The notes under the pieces are model-generated. The model worked only from the letters and a program-made list of their open reading frames with translations. It searched no databases and was not told where the DNA came from. From the NCBI RefSeq assembly GCF_024437745.1, contig NZ_JANFNY010000060.1, forward strand, positions 1-33,065: DNA of 33,065 bases. Reading direction: 5' to 3'. Of this stretch, positions 1-7,405 are shown in pieces. The stretch's first letter is position 1, and each line of letters starts with the position of its first letter. This DNA is from Roseomonas sp. GC11. GTDB lineage: Bacteria; Pseudomonadota; Alphaproteobacteria; Acetobacterales; Acetobacteraceae. The translations under genes and the position numbers were made by a program.

Positions 1-25
1 ACCCCTGGCCGCGACGGAAAAGCCG

Positions 26-568
26 ATGCAGACACGCCCCGCCAGCCGCCTTTCCGCTGCCCCCCTGCGCGGGCGCCCCGCCCCGGCCGGGCAGGCCAGC
101 CAGCGGCTGGAGGCCGCCGCGGCGGAATACGCCCTGCTGGCCCAGCGCCGCGCCCGCCTGCTGCGCCAGCTTGCTTTGCTGGAGCGCCAGCAGGCCCAGG
201 CCGGCGCCACCCTGCTGGCGCTGGAGGCCCGCATGGCCAGCCTGGCCCGCCACCTGCCACCCCCCGCCCCGGCGACCGATCCGCCCGCCGAGCCGCCGGC
301 CGTGGAGGTGTCTGCCATGGAGGCATCTGGTGTCGCCGCGCTGGGCGCCGCCGCAGCGGGTGTTGAGGCGGCGGAGGCCGGGGCCGCCCCGCCCCCCGCC
401 GAATCCGCCGCCACCCTGCCGCCCGAGGCGCCGCCGCTGCTGGCACCGGCCGCCACGCCGCACACCGTGGCCCTGGCCGTGCCCTTCGCCCCCGCGGCGC
501 CGGGTGCCCACCCCGTTCCGCCCGCTGGCCCTGCCGCCGGCCGGCGTGGCCTCGTCCTGGAATACTGA
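26..568 (+). CDS. Hypothetical coiled-coil/Pro-Ala-rich protein of the gas vesicle operon (possibly 5' partial)
   Basis: I do not recognise this 180-residue protein. Residues about 25-75 are Ala/Leu/Arg/Gln/Glu-rich with heptad-like spacing and should form an alpha-helical coiled coil. The rest is a Pro/Ala-rich, probably disordered tail ending in GRRGLVLEY. It sits 11 bp before gvpO on the same strand, so it is probably part of the gvp operon. A GGAAAAG sequence precedes the ATG at 26. The reading frame is open to the left edge, however, so the true start may lie outside the window. A scaffold or accessory role in vesicle assembly is possible, but nothing in the sequence proves it. Confidence 0.55.
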   Translation: MQTRPASRLSAAPLRGRPAPAGQASQRLEAAAAEYALLAQRRARLLRQLALLERQQAQAGATLLALEARMASLARHLPPPAPATDPPAEPPAVEVSAMEASGVAALGAAAAGVEAAEAGAAPPPAESAATLPPEAPPLLAPAATPHTVALAVPFAPAAPGAHPVPPAGPAAGRRGLVLEY

Positions 569-579
569 GGAGGATCGCG

Positions 580-840
580 ATGGACACCGCCGCCCTCGTG
601 GCCCGCGCCAAGCAGCAGCTGGAGGCCCTGCTGGGCCTGCCCACCGACACCGTCTCGCGCTTCGACCGCGCGCCGGAAGGCGGCTGGGCGCTCGGCCTCG
701 ACATGCTGGAGCACAGCGCCATCCCGCGCACCCATGACCTGATCGCGCGCTACGAGATCGAGCTGGACGAGGAGGGCACGCTGCGCCGCTGGAAGCGCAC
801 CGCCCGCACCCAGCGCGGCCAGCTGCTCGAAGAAAGCTGA
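580..840 (+). CDS. gvpO: Gas vesicle protein GvpO
   Basis: This 86-residue protein has the GvpO-family pattern: an N-terminal helix, then a GGWALGLDMLE segment, IPRTHDLIARYEIELDEEG and a basic end with WKRTARTQRG. These match the family signature of a Gly-Trp followed by an acidic strand, then an 'iPdt.Dvla.Yev.LD' stretch. GvpO proteins are small soluble factors required for gas vesicle formation in haloarchaea and actinobacteria; their biochemical role is poorly defined. The start follows a good GAGGAGG ribosome site. Downstream is a gvpA/J-type gene, as expected for a gvp operon. Confidence 0.88.
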   Translation: MDTAALVARAKQQLEALLGLPTDTVSRFDRAPEGGWALGLDMLEHSAIPRTHDLIARYEIELDEEGTLRRWKRTARTQRGQLLEES

Positions 841-874
841 GCGCCACACCGACACCGCGAACCCGGGAGACAGA

Positions 875-1189
875 ATGTCCCTGCAACACAGCGTCGGCGG
901 CAGCAGCCTGGCCGATATCCTCGAACGGATCCTCGACAAGGGCATTGTCGTGGCCGGCGACATCTCCATCAGCCTGGTGGGGGTGGAGCTGCTGACCGTG
1001 CGTGTGCGCCTCGTCGTCGCCTCGGTGGACCGGGCGCTGGAGATGGGCATCCGCTGGTGGGAGGGCGAGCCCGCCTATCAGGGCACGCCGCTCGCCCAGG
1101 AGGCCGAGCGCCTGCGCGCCGAGAATGCCGCCCTGGCCGAGCGCCTGCTGCGGCTGGAACAGGCCATCGCCGCGCCCCCCGCCACCTGA
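875..1189 (+). CDS. gvpJ: Gas vesicle GvpA/GvpJ-family structural protein
   Basis: Residues about 12-65 carry the GvpA/J fold: SLADILERILDKGIVVAGDI, then SLVGVELLTVRVRLVVASVD, then a GIRWWEGEP end. GvpA-type proteins polymerise into the vesicle wall by a helix-beta-beta-helix core. The WW motif and the coiled-coil extension (about residues 75-100, AERLRAENAALAERLLRLE) favour a GvpJ-type minor shell or tip protein over the short hydrophobic main GvpA. The main GvpA may be upstream of the window, but this gene could also be the principal shell protein here. It lies 34 bp after gvpO; a GGGAGA ribosome site precedes the start. Confidence 0.85.
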   Translation: MSLQHSVGGSSLADILERILDKGIVVAGDISISLVGVELLTVRVRLVVASVDRALEMGIRWWEGEPAYQGTPLAQEAERLRAENAALAERLLRLEQAIAAPPAT

Positions 1190-1224
1190 ACCCGCCCCCT
1201 ACCCACCCACGGAACCGGACCCCG

Positions 1225-1683
1225 ATGGCCCCGCACCGCATCTTCACCGCCAGCGCCACCCCCGGCCTCTCCCGCCGGATGAGCGAGCGCGCCCGCGCGC
1301 CCCAGCCCGGCCTGCCGGGCGCCGCCGCCGCGGTGGAGGGCATGCGCCAGGCGATGCGCGACCTGCTCGACCGCATGGGGGAGGTGGATGCGGCGCTCGC
1401 CGCCGGGGCCACCACGCCGCGCCGCCCGCGCTGCGAAATGCTGGCGGGGCCGGAGGGCTGGCGCCTGCGCGTCGAGCTGCCCGGCGTGGCGCCGGAGGAG
1501 GTGGCGGTGGCCCAGGCCAGGGGCGCGCTGCTGGTCAGCGCGGCGGGGCGCCACGCCTATGCCGCGCGCATCCCCCTGCCCGCCGAGGCCGAGCCGAAGA
1601 GCCTGCGCTGGCACTGCGCGCATGGGCTGCTGGAAGCCCTGCTGGCCCCGCGCGGCACCCGCCCCGAGGAGGACACGCCATGA
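1225..1683 (+). CDS. gvpH: Hsp20/alpha-crystallin-like gas vesicle protein (GvpH type)
   Basis: The 152-residue product has an N-terminal helical region (about 1-65) and a C-terminal alpha-crystallin-like beta-sandwich (about 72-140). The diagnostic stretch is WRLRVELPGVAPEEVAVAQ, followed by a short GALLVSA strand and an IPLPAEAEPKSLRWHCAHGLLEALLAP ending resembling the Hsp20 'Lp..vd...i.A...nGvL.i..P' pattern. GvpH proteins of gas vesicle operons are small-heat-shock-like chaperones that keep shell proteins soluble. The ATG at 1225 is chosen because upstream in-frame sequence overlaps the preceding gene. Its stop overlaps the next start by ATGA, suggesting translational coupling. Confidence 0.75.
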   Translation: MAPHRIFTASATPGLSRRMSERARAPQPGLPGAAAAVEGMRQAMRDLLDRMGEVDAALAAGATTPRRPRCEMLAGPEGWRLRVELPGVAPEEVAVAQARGALLVSAAGRHAYAARIPLPAEAEPKSLRWHCAHGLLEALLAPRGTRPEEDTP

Positions 1684-2435
1684 ACGGCCTTTACGTCTAC
1701 GGACTGGCGGCGGCCGGATCGCTGCCGGAGGGGGAGGCGCTGGGCGCCGGCCTCGCCGGGGCGAGCCTCGGCTGGGTGCAGGGCGGCGGCCTCGCCGCGC
1801 TCACCAGCCCCGCCCCGGAGGGCGAGCTGGACGCCACCCGGCGCAACATGCTGGCGCATACCGCCGTGCTGGAGCGCGCCATGCAGGCCGCGCCGCTGCT
1901 GCCGGTGCGCTTCGGCACCGTCGCCCCCGCCGCGCCCATCCTGGCCGATTGCCTCGCGCGCAACGCCCCGAGCCTCTCCGCCGCGCTCGACACCATCGCC
2001 GGCCGCGTCGAGCTCGGGGTGAAGGCGAGCTGGCGGCCGGACATCGCCTTCGCCCAGCTGCTGGCCGATGATGCCGGGCTGCGCCGCATGCGCGACCGCC
2101 TGCGCGGCCGCCCGCCGGAGGAAACCCAGGCCGAGCGCATCGCCCTCGGCCGCCAGGTGGAGGCCGCCCTGCAGGCGCGGCGCGAGGCGGATGCCGCCGC
2201 GCTGCTCGCCCAGCTCAGCCCGCTGGCCGAGCGCGAGGTGGAACTCTCCCTGCTGGATGAGCGGATGATCCTGAACCGCGCCTTCCTGGTCCGCCGCGAC
2301 CGGGAGGAGGCTTTCGACGCCGCCATGGCGGCCCTGGCCGGGCGCGAGGCGGAGCGCATCGAGTTCCGTTATGTCGGGCCGGTGCCGCCCTACAATTTCG
2401 TCTCCCTCCAGGCCGGCCTGTTCGGGCGGGGGTGA
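1680..2435 (+). CDS. gvpL: GvpF/GvpL-family gas vesicle protein (copy 1)
   Basis: This 251-residue protein is a clear GvpF/L member. It begins NGLYVYGLAA, has LPVRFGTVAP near residue 75, VELGVKASW near residue 105, a long helical middle, and ends with the family signature IEFRYVGPVPPYNFVSL. GvpF and GvpL are accessory proteins that bind GvpA and nucleate or chaperone wall assembly. This copy is the most canonical of three in the operon (the others are at 2735 and 3808). The start overlaps the gvpH stop as ATGA. Whether it corresponds to F or L cannot be told from sequence alone. Confidence 0.9.
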   Translation: MNGLYVYGLAAAGSLPEGEALGAGLAGASLGWVQGGGLAALTSPAPEGELDATRRNMLAHTAVLERAMQAAPLLPVRFGTVAPAAPILADCLARNAPSLSAALDTIAGRVELGVKASWRPDIAFAQLLADDAGLRRMRDRLRGRPPEETQAERIALGRQVEAALQARREADAAALLAQLSPLAEREVELSLLDERMILNRAFLVRRDREEAFDAAMAALAGREAERIEFRYVGPVPPYNFVSLQAGLFGRG

Positions 2436-2440
2436 GCAGC

Positions 2441-2695
2441 ATGATTGGCCGCGCCCTCGCCTTCCCCGTCACCGGCCCGCTTGGCGGGCTGCTGTGGATC
2501 GCGCGCCAGGTCGCGCAGCTGGCGGATGAACAGCGGCTGGACCCGAAGCGCATCGAGGCCGCGCTGCTCACGCTGGAGCGCCGGCTGGAGGCCGGAGAGA
2601 TCGACGACGCCACCTTCGAGGCCGAGGAGGCCGCGCTGCTCGCCGAGCTGCGCGCCATCCGCGCCGCCCGCCAGGGCCAGCAGGGCCAGGGCTGA
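2441..2695 (+). CDS. gvpG: Gas vesicle protein GvpG
   Basis: A small 84-residue helical protein with the GvpG layout: a hydrophobic N-terminus with PVTGPLGGLLWIARQVAQLADEQ, then a charged amphipathic helix pair with RLEAGEIDDATFEAEEAALLAELR. GvpG is a minor accessory protein, usually encoded next to gvpF/L as here. ATG at 2441 has a GGGGTGAG ribosome-site-like sequence 5 bp upstream. A GTG at 2432 that overlaps the previous stop would add three residues and is a possible alternative start. Confidence 0.85.
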   Translation: MIGRALAFPVTGPLGGLLWIARQVAQLADEQRLDPKRIEAALLTLERRLEAGEIDDATFEAEEAALLAELRAIRAARQGQQGQG

Positions 2696-2734
2696 GGGGA
2701 GGGATGGCATGACCGGATATCAGGAGGCATCGGC

Positions 2735-3811
2735 ATGGCGGGATTGGTGAGGCTGCTCGGCATCGCGCCGGCCGAGGCGGCGGAGGCGGTGCGGCTGGCG
2801 GTGGGGCGCGTCGCCGGCCCCGCCCTGACCCAGCACCGCGAGGGCGATTGCGTGGCCATCGCCCAGCTGGAGCCCTCCGGCCCGCGCGGCGAGAGCGGCA
2901 GGGTGGCCGATGCGGCGCGGCTGCGCGCCCTGCACCAGGTGCAGCGGCGGCTGGAGGCGGCCTGCATGGCCGGGCCTTTCCTGCCGGCCTCGCCGGCGGC
3001 GGCGCTCTGCCCGGCGGCGGAGCTTCCGGCGCTGCTCGCCGCCGCCGCCCCGCGCCTGCGCCTGGCGCTGGAGGAGGATGCGGGGACGCATCAATGGCAG
3101 CTGGCCCTGCGCTGGCCGGCCGAGGCGCTGCTGGCGCTGCGGCGGGAGATGATCGCGGCCGAGCTGGCGGCGCTCGGCGCCGCGCCGGAGGCCGAGGCCA
3201 GCGCCATGGCCGCCGCCCTGGCCGCCGCCCTGGCCGAGGAACTCGCCTACCGCGCCGCCGCCATCGAGGCGGCGCTGAAGCCCGCCCTGCGCAGCCTGCG
3301 GCGGGAGCCGGCGGGGCAGGAGGGCGAGCTGCGCTTCCTCCTGCTGGTGCCGCGCGGCGGGGAGGCGGCGATCGAGGATGTGCTGCACGCCCTGCCGCAG
3401 GAGCTGAGCCGCGGCGCCGTGGCGGAGCTGCAGGGCCCGATGCCGCCGGTGAATTTCCACGCCTGGGAGGTGGCGGAGGCCGAGGAACAGGCGCTGCGCG
3501 CCGCCTGGGCGCTGCTCGGCCTGCCGGAGCGGGTGGATGCCGAGGCGCTGCGCCGCCGCTGGCGCGACCGCGCCACGGATCTCCACCCCGATGCGGGCGG
3601 CGTGGGCGATGGCGGCCAGATGGCGCAGATGCAGGGCGCCTACAGGCTGCTCGCCCCGCTCTTCGCCGGGGCGCAGGAATCGGACCTCGCCACCCTGCTG
3701 CCGCGCGCGCGCCGGCGGCTGGTGCCGAGCGGCCTCGCCGCCGTCCCGGCGCGCGGGGCGGCCCCAGGGGCAGCCCAAGGGACGACCCAGGAAGGGAGGA
3801 CGCAGGCATGA
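2735..3811 (+). CDS. GvpF/L-like protein fused to a DnaJ-type J-domain
   Basis: The 358-residue product appears to be two proteins in one. Residues about 1-245 resemble a divergent GvpF/L protein: the end of this part, LQGPMPPVNFHAW (G234 onward), matches the family 'GP.PPYNFV' signature. Residues about 258-308 look like a J-domain: LRRRWRDRATDLHPDAGG with the HPD tripeptide at 284-286, then QMAQMQGAYRLLAPL. J-domains stimulate Hsp70/DnaK ATPase through HPD, so the protein may bring DnaK to gas vesicle subunits. The tail (about 325-358) is low complexity. An AGGAGG site lies 7 bp before the ATG, and the stop overlaps the next start by ATGA. The family call for the N-terminal half is less certain than the J-domain. 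Confidence 0.78.
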   Translation: MAGLVRLLGIAPAEAAEAVRLAVGRVAGPALTQHREGDCVAIAQLEPSGPRGESGRVADAARLRALHQVQRRLEAACMAGPFLPASPAAALCPAAELPALLAAAAPRLRLALEEDAGTHQWQLALRWPAEALLALRREMIAAELAALGAAPEAEASAMAAALAAALAEELAYRAAAIEAALKPALRSLRREPAGQEGELRFLLLVPRGGEAAIEDVLHALPQELSRGAVAELQGPMPPVNFHAWEVAEAEEQALRAAWALLGLPERVDAEALRRRWRDRATDLHPDAGGVGDGGQMAQMQGAYRLLAPLFAGAQESDLATLLPRARRRLVPSGLAAVPARGAAPGAAQGTTQEGRTQA

Positions 3812-4707
3812 ACACCGAGGCCTGGTATGCCTATGCCGTGGTGGCCGCCGGGCAGGAGGCGCCGCACCGTCTGGCCATCCTGCCGGAGGCGCCGCTGGCC
3901 GCCCTGCCGGCCGGGCCGGTCGCGCTGCTGGCCAGCCCCGTGCCGCGCGCCCTCTTCGAGCATGACAGCCCCGGCAGCCGCACCGCCGACCCGGATTGGG
4001 TGGCCGCGCGGGTGCAGGCGCACCACACCGTGGTGGCCGCCGCCGGCCCCTGCCTGCCCTTCGCCTTCGGCGCGCTGTTCAGCGGCCTCGCCCCGCTGCT
4101 GGACTGGGCCGCCGCGCGTGAGGAATCCCTGGCCGAGGCGCTGGCGCGGCTCGGCCAGCGCGCCGAATGGAGCCTGATCCTGCGTGAGGACGCGGCGGCC
4201 CATGCCGCGCATCTCTGCCGCACCGAGCCGGGGCTCGCCGCCCTGGCCGCGCAATGCGCCGCCGCCGGGCCGGGCACCGGCTTCCTGCTCGGCCGCCGGC
4301 TGGAGCAGGCCCTGCCCGCCGCCCGTGCCGCCCGCCTCGCCAATCTGCGGGAGGAGCTGGCCGTGGTCGCCGCCAGCATCGGCCTGCCGGCGCAGCCCGA
4401 GCCGCGCCCCGGCCGCCTGACCCTGCTCGCCGGGGAGGCCGAGATCGCCGCGCTGCGCCCGGCCCTTGAGGCCTGGGCGGCGGTGCATGAGGGCAGTGGC
4501 GTGGCGCTCGAACTCTCCGGCCCCTGGCCCGCCTATGGTTTCGCCCGCGCCGTGCTGGCCGAGACGCTGGAGAGCCCGGCGCCCTGGTCCGCCACCCGCA
4601 TGCCGCCGGCGGCCATCTCCGACCTGGCCATCTCCGCCCTGGCCGGCCAGCCGGCGGGAAGCCCGGCGGGCCTCCAGCCCGGCCTCCAGGCGGGAACGCC
4701 GGCATGA
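3808..4707 (+). CDS. gvpL: GvpF/GvpL-family gas vesicle protein (copy 3)
   Basis: This 299-residue protein follows the GvpF/L pattern in a divergent form: an AWYAYAVVAAG start, LPFAFGALFSG in place of the 'lPvrfGtvf' motif, EWSLILREDAAAH for the 'veW.v.v' strand, and ELSGPWPAYGFARA for the GP.PPYnF signature. The last 45 residues are Ala/Pro/Gly-rich and look disordered. GvpF/L proteins are assembly factors that contact GvpA. Both ends overlap neighbouring genes by ATGA, so it is probably co-translated with copy 2 and the following GvpA/J-type gene. A GGGAGGA ribosome site precedes the start. Confidence 0.82.
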   Translation: MNTEAWYAYAVVAAGQEAPHRLAILPEAPLAALPAGPVALLASPVPRALFEHDSPGSRTADPDWVAARVQAHHTVVAAAGPCLPFAFGALFSGLAPLLDWAAAREESLAEALARLGQRAEWSLILREDAAAHAAHLCRTEPGLAALAAQCAAAGPGTGFLLGRRLEQALPAARAARLANLREELAVVAASIGLPAQPEPRPGRLTLLAGEAEIAALRPALEAWAAVHEGSGVALELSGPWPAYGFARAVLAETLESPAPWSATRMPPAAISDLAISALAGQPAGSPAGLQPGLQAGTPA

Positions 4708-4991
4708 CCGCCAGCAGGAACCCGGCCCGCCCTCAGGCCCGCCCCCCGGCCCATCCCCCGGCCCTCTCCGCCGCCCTCACCCCGGGCCAGGCCCCCAGCC
4801 TCCTCCCCCAGGGGGAGGCGCTGGTGGATGTGCTGGACCGGCTGCTGGCCCGGGGCGTGATGCTCGATGGGCAGCTGGTGCTCTCGGTGGCCGGGGTGGA
4901 CCTCGTGCAGCTCAACCTGCGCGCCCTGCTCGCCTCGGTGGAGGCGGCCCGCCCCCTCGCGGCCCACCCCCTTGCGGAGCGTGTCGCATGA
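4704..4991 (+). CDS. Second small GvpA/GvpJ-family protein (GvpJ/M/S-like)
   Basis: The 95-residue product has a Pro-rich, Ala-rich N-terminal extension (about 1-33) and then a GvpA/J-type core: ALVDVLDRLLARGVMLDGQL, LSVAGVDLVQLNLRALLASVE. Compared with the protein at 875 the core keeps the 'LDR.L..G...' helix and the 'G.dL....lRallaSv' strand-helix. It lacks the DKG motif (ARG instead) and the coiled-coil tail. Proteins of this sort (GvpJ, GvpM, GvpS) are minor shell or nucleation proteins. It is coupled by ATGA overlaps to the GvpF/L gene before and gvpK after it. Confidence 0.82.
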   Translation: MTASRNPARPQARPPAHPPALSAALTPGQAPSLLPQGEALVDVLDRLLARGVMLDGQLVLSVAGVDLVQLNLRALLASVEAARPLAAHPLAERVA

Positions 4992-5317
4992 GCGGCGCCC
5001 TGCCTCTGCCCTCTTCCCCCGGCCAGACCCTGTTGGATCAGACCCCGCCCGGCCCGCTCCGGCTGGAGCTGGATCCCGGCCGGCTGGAACAGGATCTCGG
5101 CCGGCTGGTGCTGACGCTGGTGGAATTCCTCCGCCGGCTGATGGAGGCGCAATCCCTCCGCCGGCTGGAAGCCGGGACCCTGACCGAGGCCGAGGCCGAG
5201 CGCCTGGGCCTCACCCTCCAGGCCGCCCGCGCGGCGATCGAGGCGCTGTGCGCGCGCCTCGGCCTCGGCGTGGACGACCTGAATCTCGATCTCGGGCCGC
5301 TCGGGCGGCTGCTGTGA
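4988..5317 (+). CDS. gvpK: Gas vesicle protein GvpK
   Basis: The 109-residue protein matches GvpK: RLELDPGRLEQDLGRLVLTLVEFLRRLMEAQSLRRLEAGTLTEAEAERLGLTL, then a final helix and DDLNLDLGPLGRLL. The 'L.LtvvelLR.LmE.Qa.RR.e.g.Lt..e.ErlG..Lm' pattern is diagnostic. GvpK is required for vesicle formation in several organisms and is thought to be an internal or tip-associated minor protein. The start at 4988 overlaps the preceding stop as ATGA. Confidence 0.92.
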   Translation: MSGALPLPSSPGQTLLDQTPPGPLRLELDPGRLEQDLGRLVLTLVEFLRRLMEAQSLRRLEAGTLTEAEAERLGLTLQAARAAIEALCARLGLGVDDLNLDLGPLGRLL

Positions 5318-5340
5318 CCCTAACCCGGCAGGAGGCCGGC

Positions 5341-7200
5341 ATGACAAGCGCGGAAGCGATGACACAGGACGAGCCCCGTCTGGGGGAAATGGTGGCCCTG
5401 CTGGGCTGGCCGTGGAAACTGGCCCTGGGCCTGCTGCTGGCCGCGCCACTCCTGGCGCTGCTGCCGCTGACCGGGCTGCTGCCACCGGAGGCGATCTGGA
5501 CCGGGCCCGCGGCACTGCTCTGCGCCATCGGCGCCGGGGCGCTGGCGCTGGTCGGCAGCGTGCAGACCCTGCAGGACCTGCTGGCCGCCAGCGCGGCCGA
5601 GGCCGCGCCGCAGGCGCCCATGGCCATCCCGCATGACCTGGTGGGCGGGCTGCGCCAGCTCCTGGAGGAACAGCGCAGCCAGATGCACGAGGCCACCGCC
5701 GCCGTCGGCCGCGCCGTGGCCACCGGGGCGCAGCTCTCCGGCCTCGCCCGCGCGGCGGAGAAGCAGCTGAAGGTCACGCTGGACCGCGCCAACCCGGCCG
5801 GCACCAGCGAGGATGTGCAGCCCCTGCTGACCGAGCTGCGCCAGACCGTGGCCTCCGCCGAGGCCGGCCTCGGCGCCGCCATCACCCAGATCGCCGCCAT
5901 GACGGAGCGCGCCGGGCAGGCCCAGGCCGCGAATGACGGCCTGCCCCGCCGGCTGGAAGCCGTGCTGGAGCGGATGGAGCAGGTGCTCTCCCCCGCCACC
6001 CTGGCGCAGATGGAGGGCACCGCCCGCCACCTCGGCGAGAATGCCGCCCAGGTGCAGCAGGCGACGCAGCAGATGACCGCCCTGCACGATGCCCTTCAGG
6101 CCATGCCCGCCGCCGCTGCCCATCTGGTGGACGGGGCGGAGCGCATCGCCCGCACCGCGCAGCGCATGGACGCGGCCAGCGCCGCCCTCTCCACCCTGCC
6201 CGACACCACCGGGCAGATCGCCGCCGCCGCCGCGCAGATGGAAAACTCGGCCGGGCGCATGGCCGCCTTCGACCGCGCGCTGGACGCCCTGCCCGCCGCC
6301 GCCTCCTACCTCGCCACGGGGGTGGAGCAGGTGGGCCTCGCCTATGGCCGCATGGAGGCCGCCGCCCAGGCCCTCGGCCACCTGCCGGACAGCGCCGCCC
6401 AGCTCTCCAGCGCCGCGCAGGAGATGAGCGGGCACCTCGCCACCACGCAGCAGCAGGCGGAGAGGCTGGCCCAGATCTCGGCCCGCGGCGACGCTACCCT
6501 GGCCGAGGCCAGCCGCCGCCTGGCCGAGATCAACAGCCAGACCGATGCCGCCGCCGCCATCCAGCTGGGCGAGCAGCTGCGCAGCCTCTCGGCCTATGTG
6601 GACCGCATGCTGCGCAACGAGGCGACGATGGGCGATGCCGCCCGCTACCTGACCGAGACCACCGACCGCTTCGCCGCCAATACCTCCGAGCTGGAGACCT
6701 ACGCGGTGCGGCTGCAGGCGCTCATCAGCATCGCCGGCAACCGCGACCCGCAGGCCGAGGCCGCGCCGCTGCGCGACCTCGTGCAGGCGCTGGAAAAGCA
6801 GATCGAATCCGCCGCCCGCCTGGGCCACGCGCTGGAAAGCACGCAGCACCAGCTGGGCGAGGCGCTGACCGCCGCCGTCGAGGTGATGGCCAGCCGCCCC
6901 GCGCCGCTGCCCTCCACCGCCGGGCAGGTGCTGGCGGAACTGCGCGACACCCCGCTGCCGCCCACGGCGCGCGCCACGCTGGAGCATCTCGGCGGCGTCG
7001 AGGCCAATGCCACCCAGCTCCTGGCCGAGGCCGAGGCCCTGGCGCGGCAATCCATGCTGGCCGGGACGGGGCTGCCCTCCTCCCTCGCCAGCCGCACGCC
7101 GGAACTGCTGCGCGCGGTGGAGGACAGCATCCGCCGGCTGAACTCGGCGGCCACCGCCCTGGCGCTGGCCGGGGACAATGCGGCGACGGATGTGGCCTGA
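5341..7200 (+). CDS. Two-TM membrane protein with long helical, repeat-containing tail, end of gas vesicle operon
   Basis: I do not recognise a named family for this 619-residue protein. Residues about 24-46 and 52-72 are hydrophobic and should form a transmembrane hairpin, placing the remaining ~540 residues in the cytoplasm. That tail is almost entirely Ala/Gln/Leu/Glu-rich helix with methyl-accepting-protein-like heptads. Residues 250-373 consist of four 31-residue repeats, with a degenerate fifth before them. No chemoreceptor signalling hairpin or ATP-binding motif is visible. It lies 23 bp after gvpK with an AGGAGG site, so it probably belongs to the gvp operon. A tether or scaffold placing vesicles at the membrane is a guess only. 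Confidence 0.72.
   Translation: MTSAEAMTQDEPRLGEMVALLGWPWKLALGLLLAAPLLALLPLTGLLPPEAIWTGPAALLCAIGAGALALVGSVQTLQDLLAASAAEAAPQAPMAIPHDLVGGLRQLLEEQRSQMHEATAAVGRAVATGAQLSGLARAAEKQLKVTLDRANPAGTSEDVQPLLTELRQTVASAEAGLGAAITQIAAMTERAGQAQAANDGLPRRLEAVLERMEQVLSPATLAQMEGTARHLGENAAQVQQATQQMTALHDALQAMPAAAAHLVDGAERIARTAQRMDAASAALSTLPDTTGQIAAAAAQMENSAGRMAAFDRALDALPAAASYLATGVEQVGLAYGRMEAAAQALGHLPDSAAQLSSAAQEMSGHLATTQQQAERLAQISARGDATLAEASRRLAEINSQTDAAAAIQLGEQLRSLSAYVDRMLRNEATMGDAARYLTETTDRFAANTSELETYAVRLQALISIAGNRDPQAEAAPLRDLVQALEKQIESAARLGHALESTQHQLGEALTAAVEVMASRPAPLPSTAGQVLAELRDTPLPPTARATLEHLGGVEANATQLLAEAEALARQSMLAGTGLPSSLASRTPELLRAVEDSIRRLNSAATALALAGDNAATDVA
5995..6459 (+). repeat. 93-bp (31-residue) tandem protein repeat
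   Basis: Within the helical protein above, residues 250-280, 281-311, 312-342 and 343-373 align without gaps in steps of exactly 31 residues. The shared pattern is .AL..LP..A..L..G.E....A.RM.AA. A degenerate copy at 219-249 keeps the HL pair and the Q.M positions. The Pro at position 7 of each unit suggests regularly spaced kinks or helix starts. DNA identity between copies is only moderate, so the repeat is kept by protein function and is not a recent expansion. Confidence 0.75.
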
Positions 7201-7222
7201 GGGCGGCTCTCCGCCGGCTCCT

Positions 7223-7243
7223 GAGAGGGGCCTTGCCCCTCTC
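7223..7243 (+). terminator. Probable terminator hairpin of the gas vesicle operon
   Basis: GAGAGGGGC and GCCCCTCTC form a perfect 9-bp stem around a CTT loop, 23 bp after the last gvp-operon stop. No T-run follows, so it is not a classical intrinsic terminator. It may stop transcription weakly, protect the mRNA end, or be part of a dispersed repeat. Confidence 0.45.
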
Positions 7244-7383
7244 AAACCTGCCAGGCAGTGCCTTGCGGCCACCAAAGGCCTGAGGCCTCTGGAAACCCTT
7301 GTGTCGGCGGCCACGGATGGCGGGGGAAGGCAATCCTGCCCCCTGCCCCCCCCGCCCCTTGCCCAAGGAATAAAAGGGGCGTT

Positions 7384-7405
7384 CGAGGGGGCCAAAGCCC
7401 TCTCG
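7384..7405. repeat. Intergenic inverted repeat
   Basis: CGAGGGGGC pairs with GCCCTCTCG across a CAAA loop: 9 bp with one G-T pair. It lies about 125 bp upstream of the glycosyltransferase start, and could be a structure in its leader or part of the hairpin chain that fills this region. Confidence 0.35.

Noticed and set aside
5995-6459. CRISPR-like array
   Set aside because: The 93-bp period is coding, without spacers; copies are diverged and kept at protein level. No CRISPR array or tRNA/rRNA gene was seen anywhere in the window.
5341-7200. Chemoreceptor (methyl-accepting protein) identity for the helical protein
   Set aside because: Two N-terminal TM helices and Ala/Gln-rich coils resemble one, but there is no sensor domain between the TMs and no conserved signalling hairpin.
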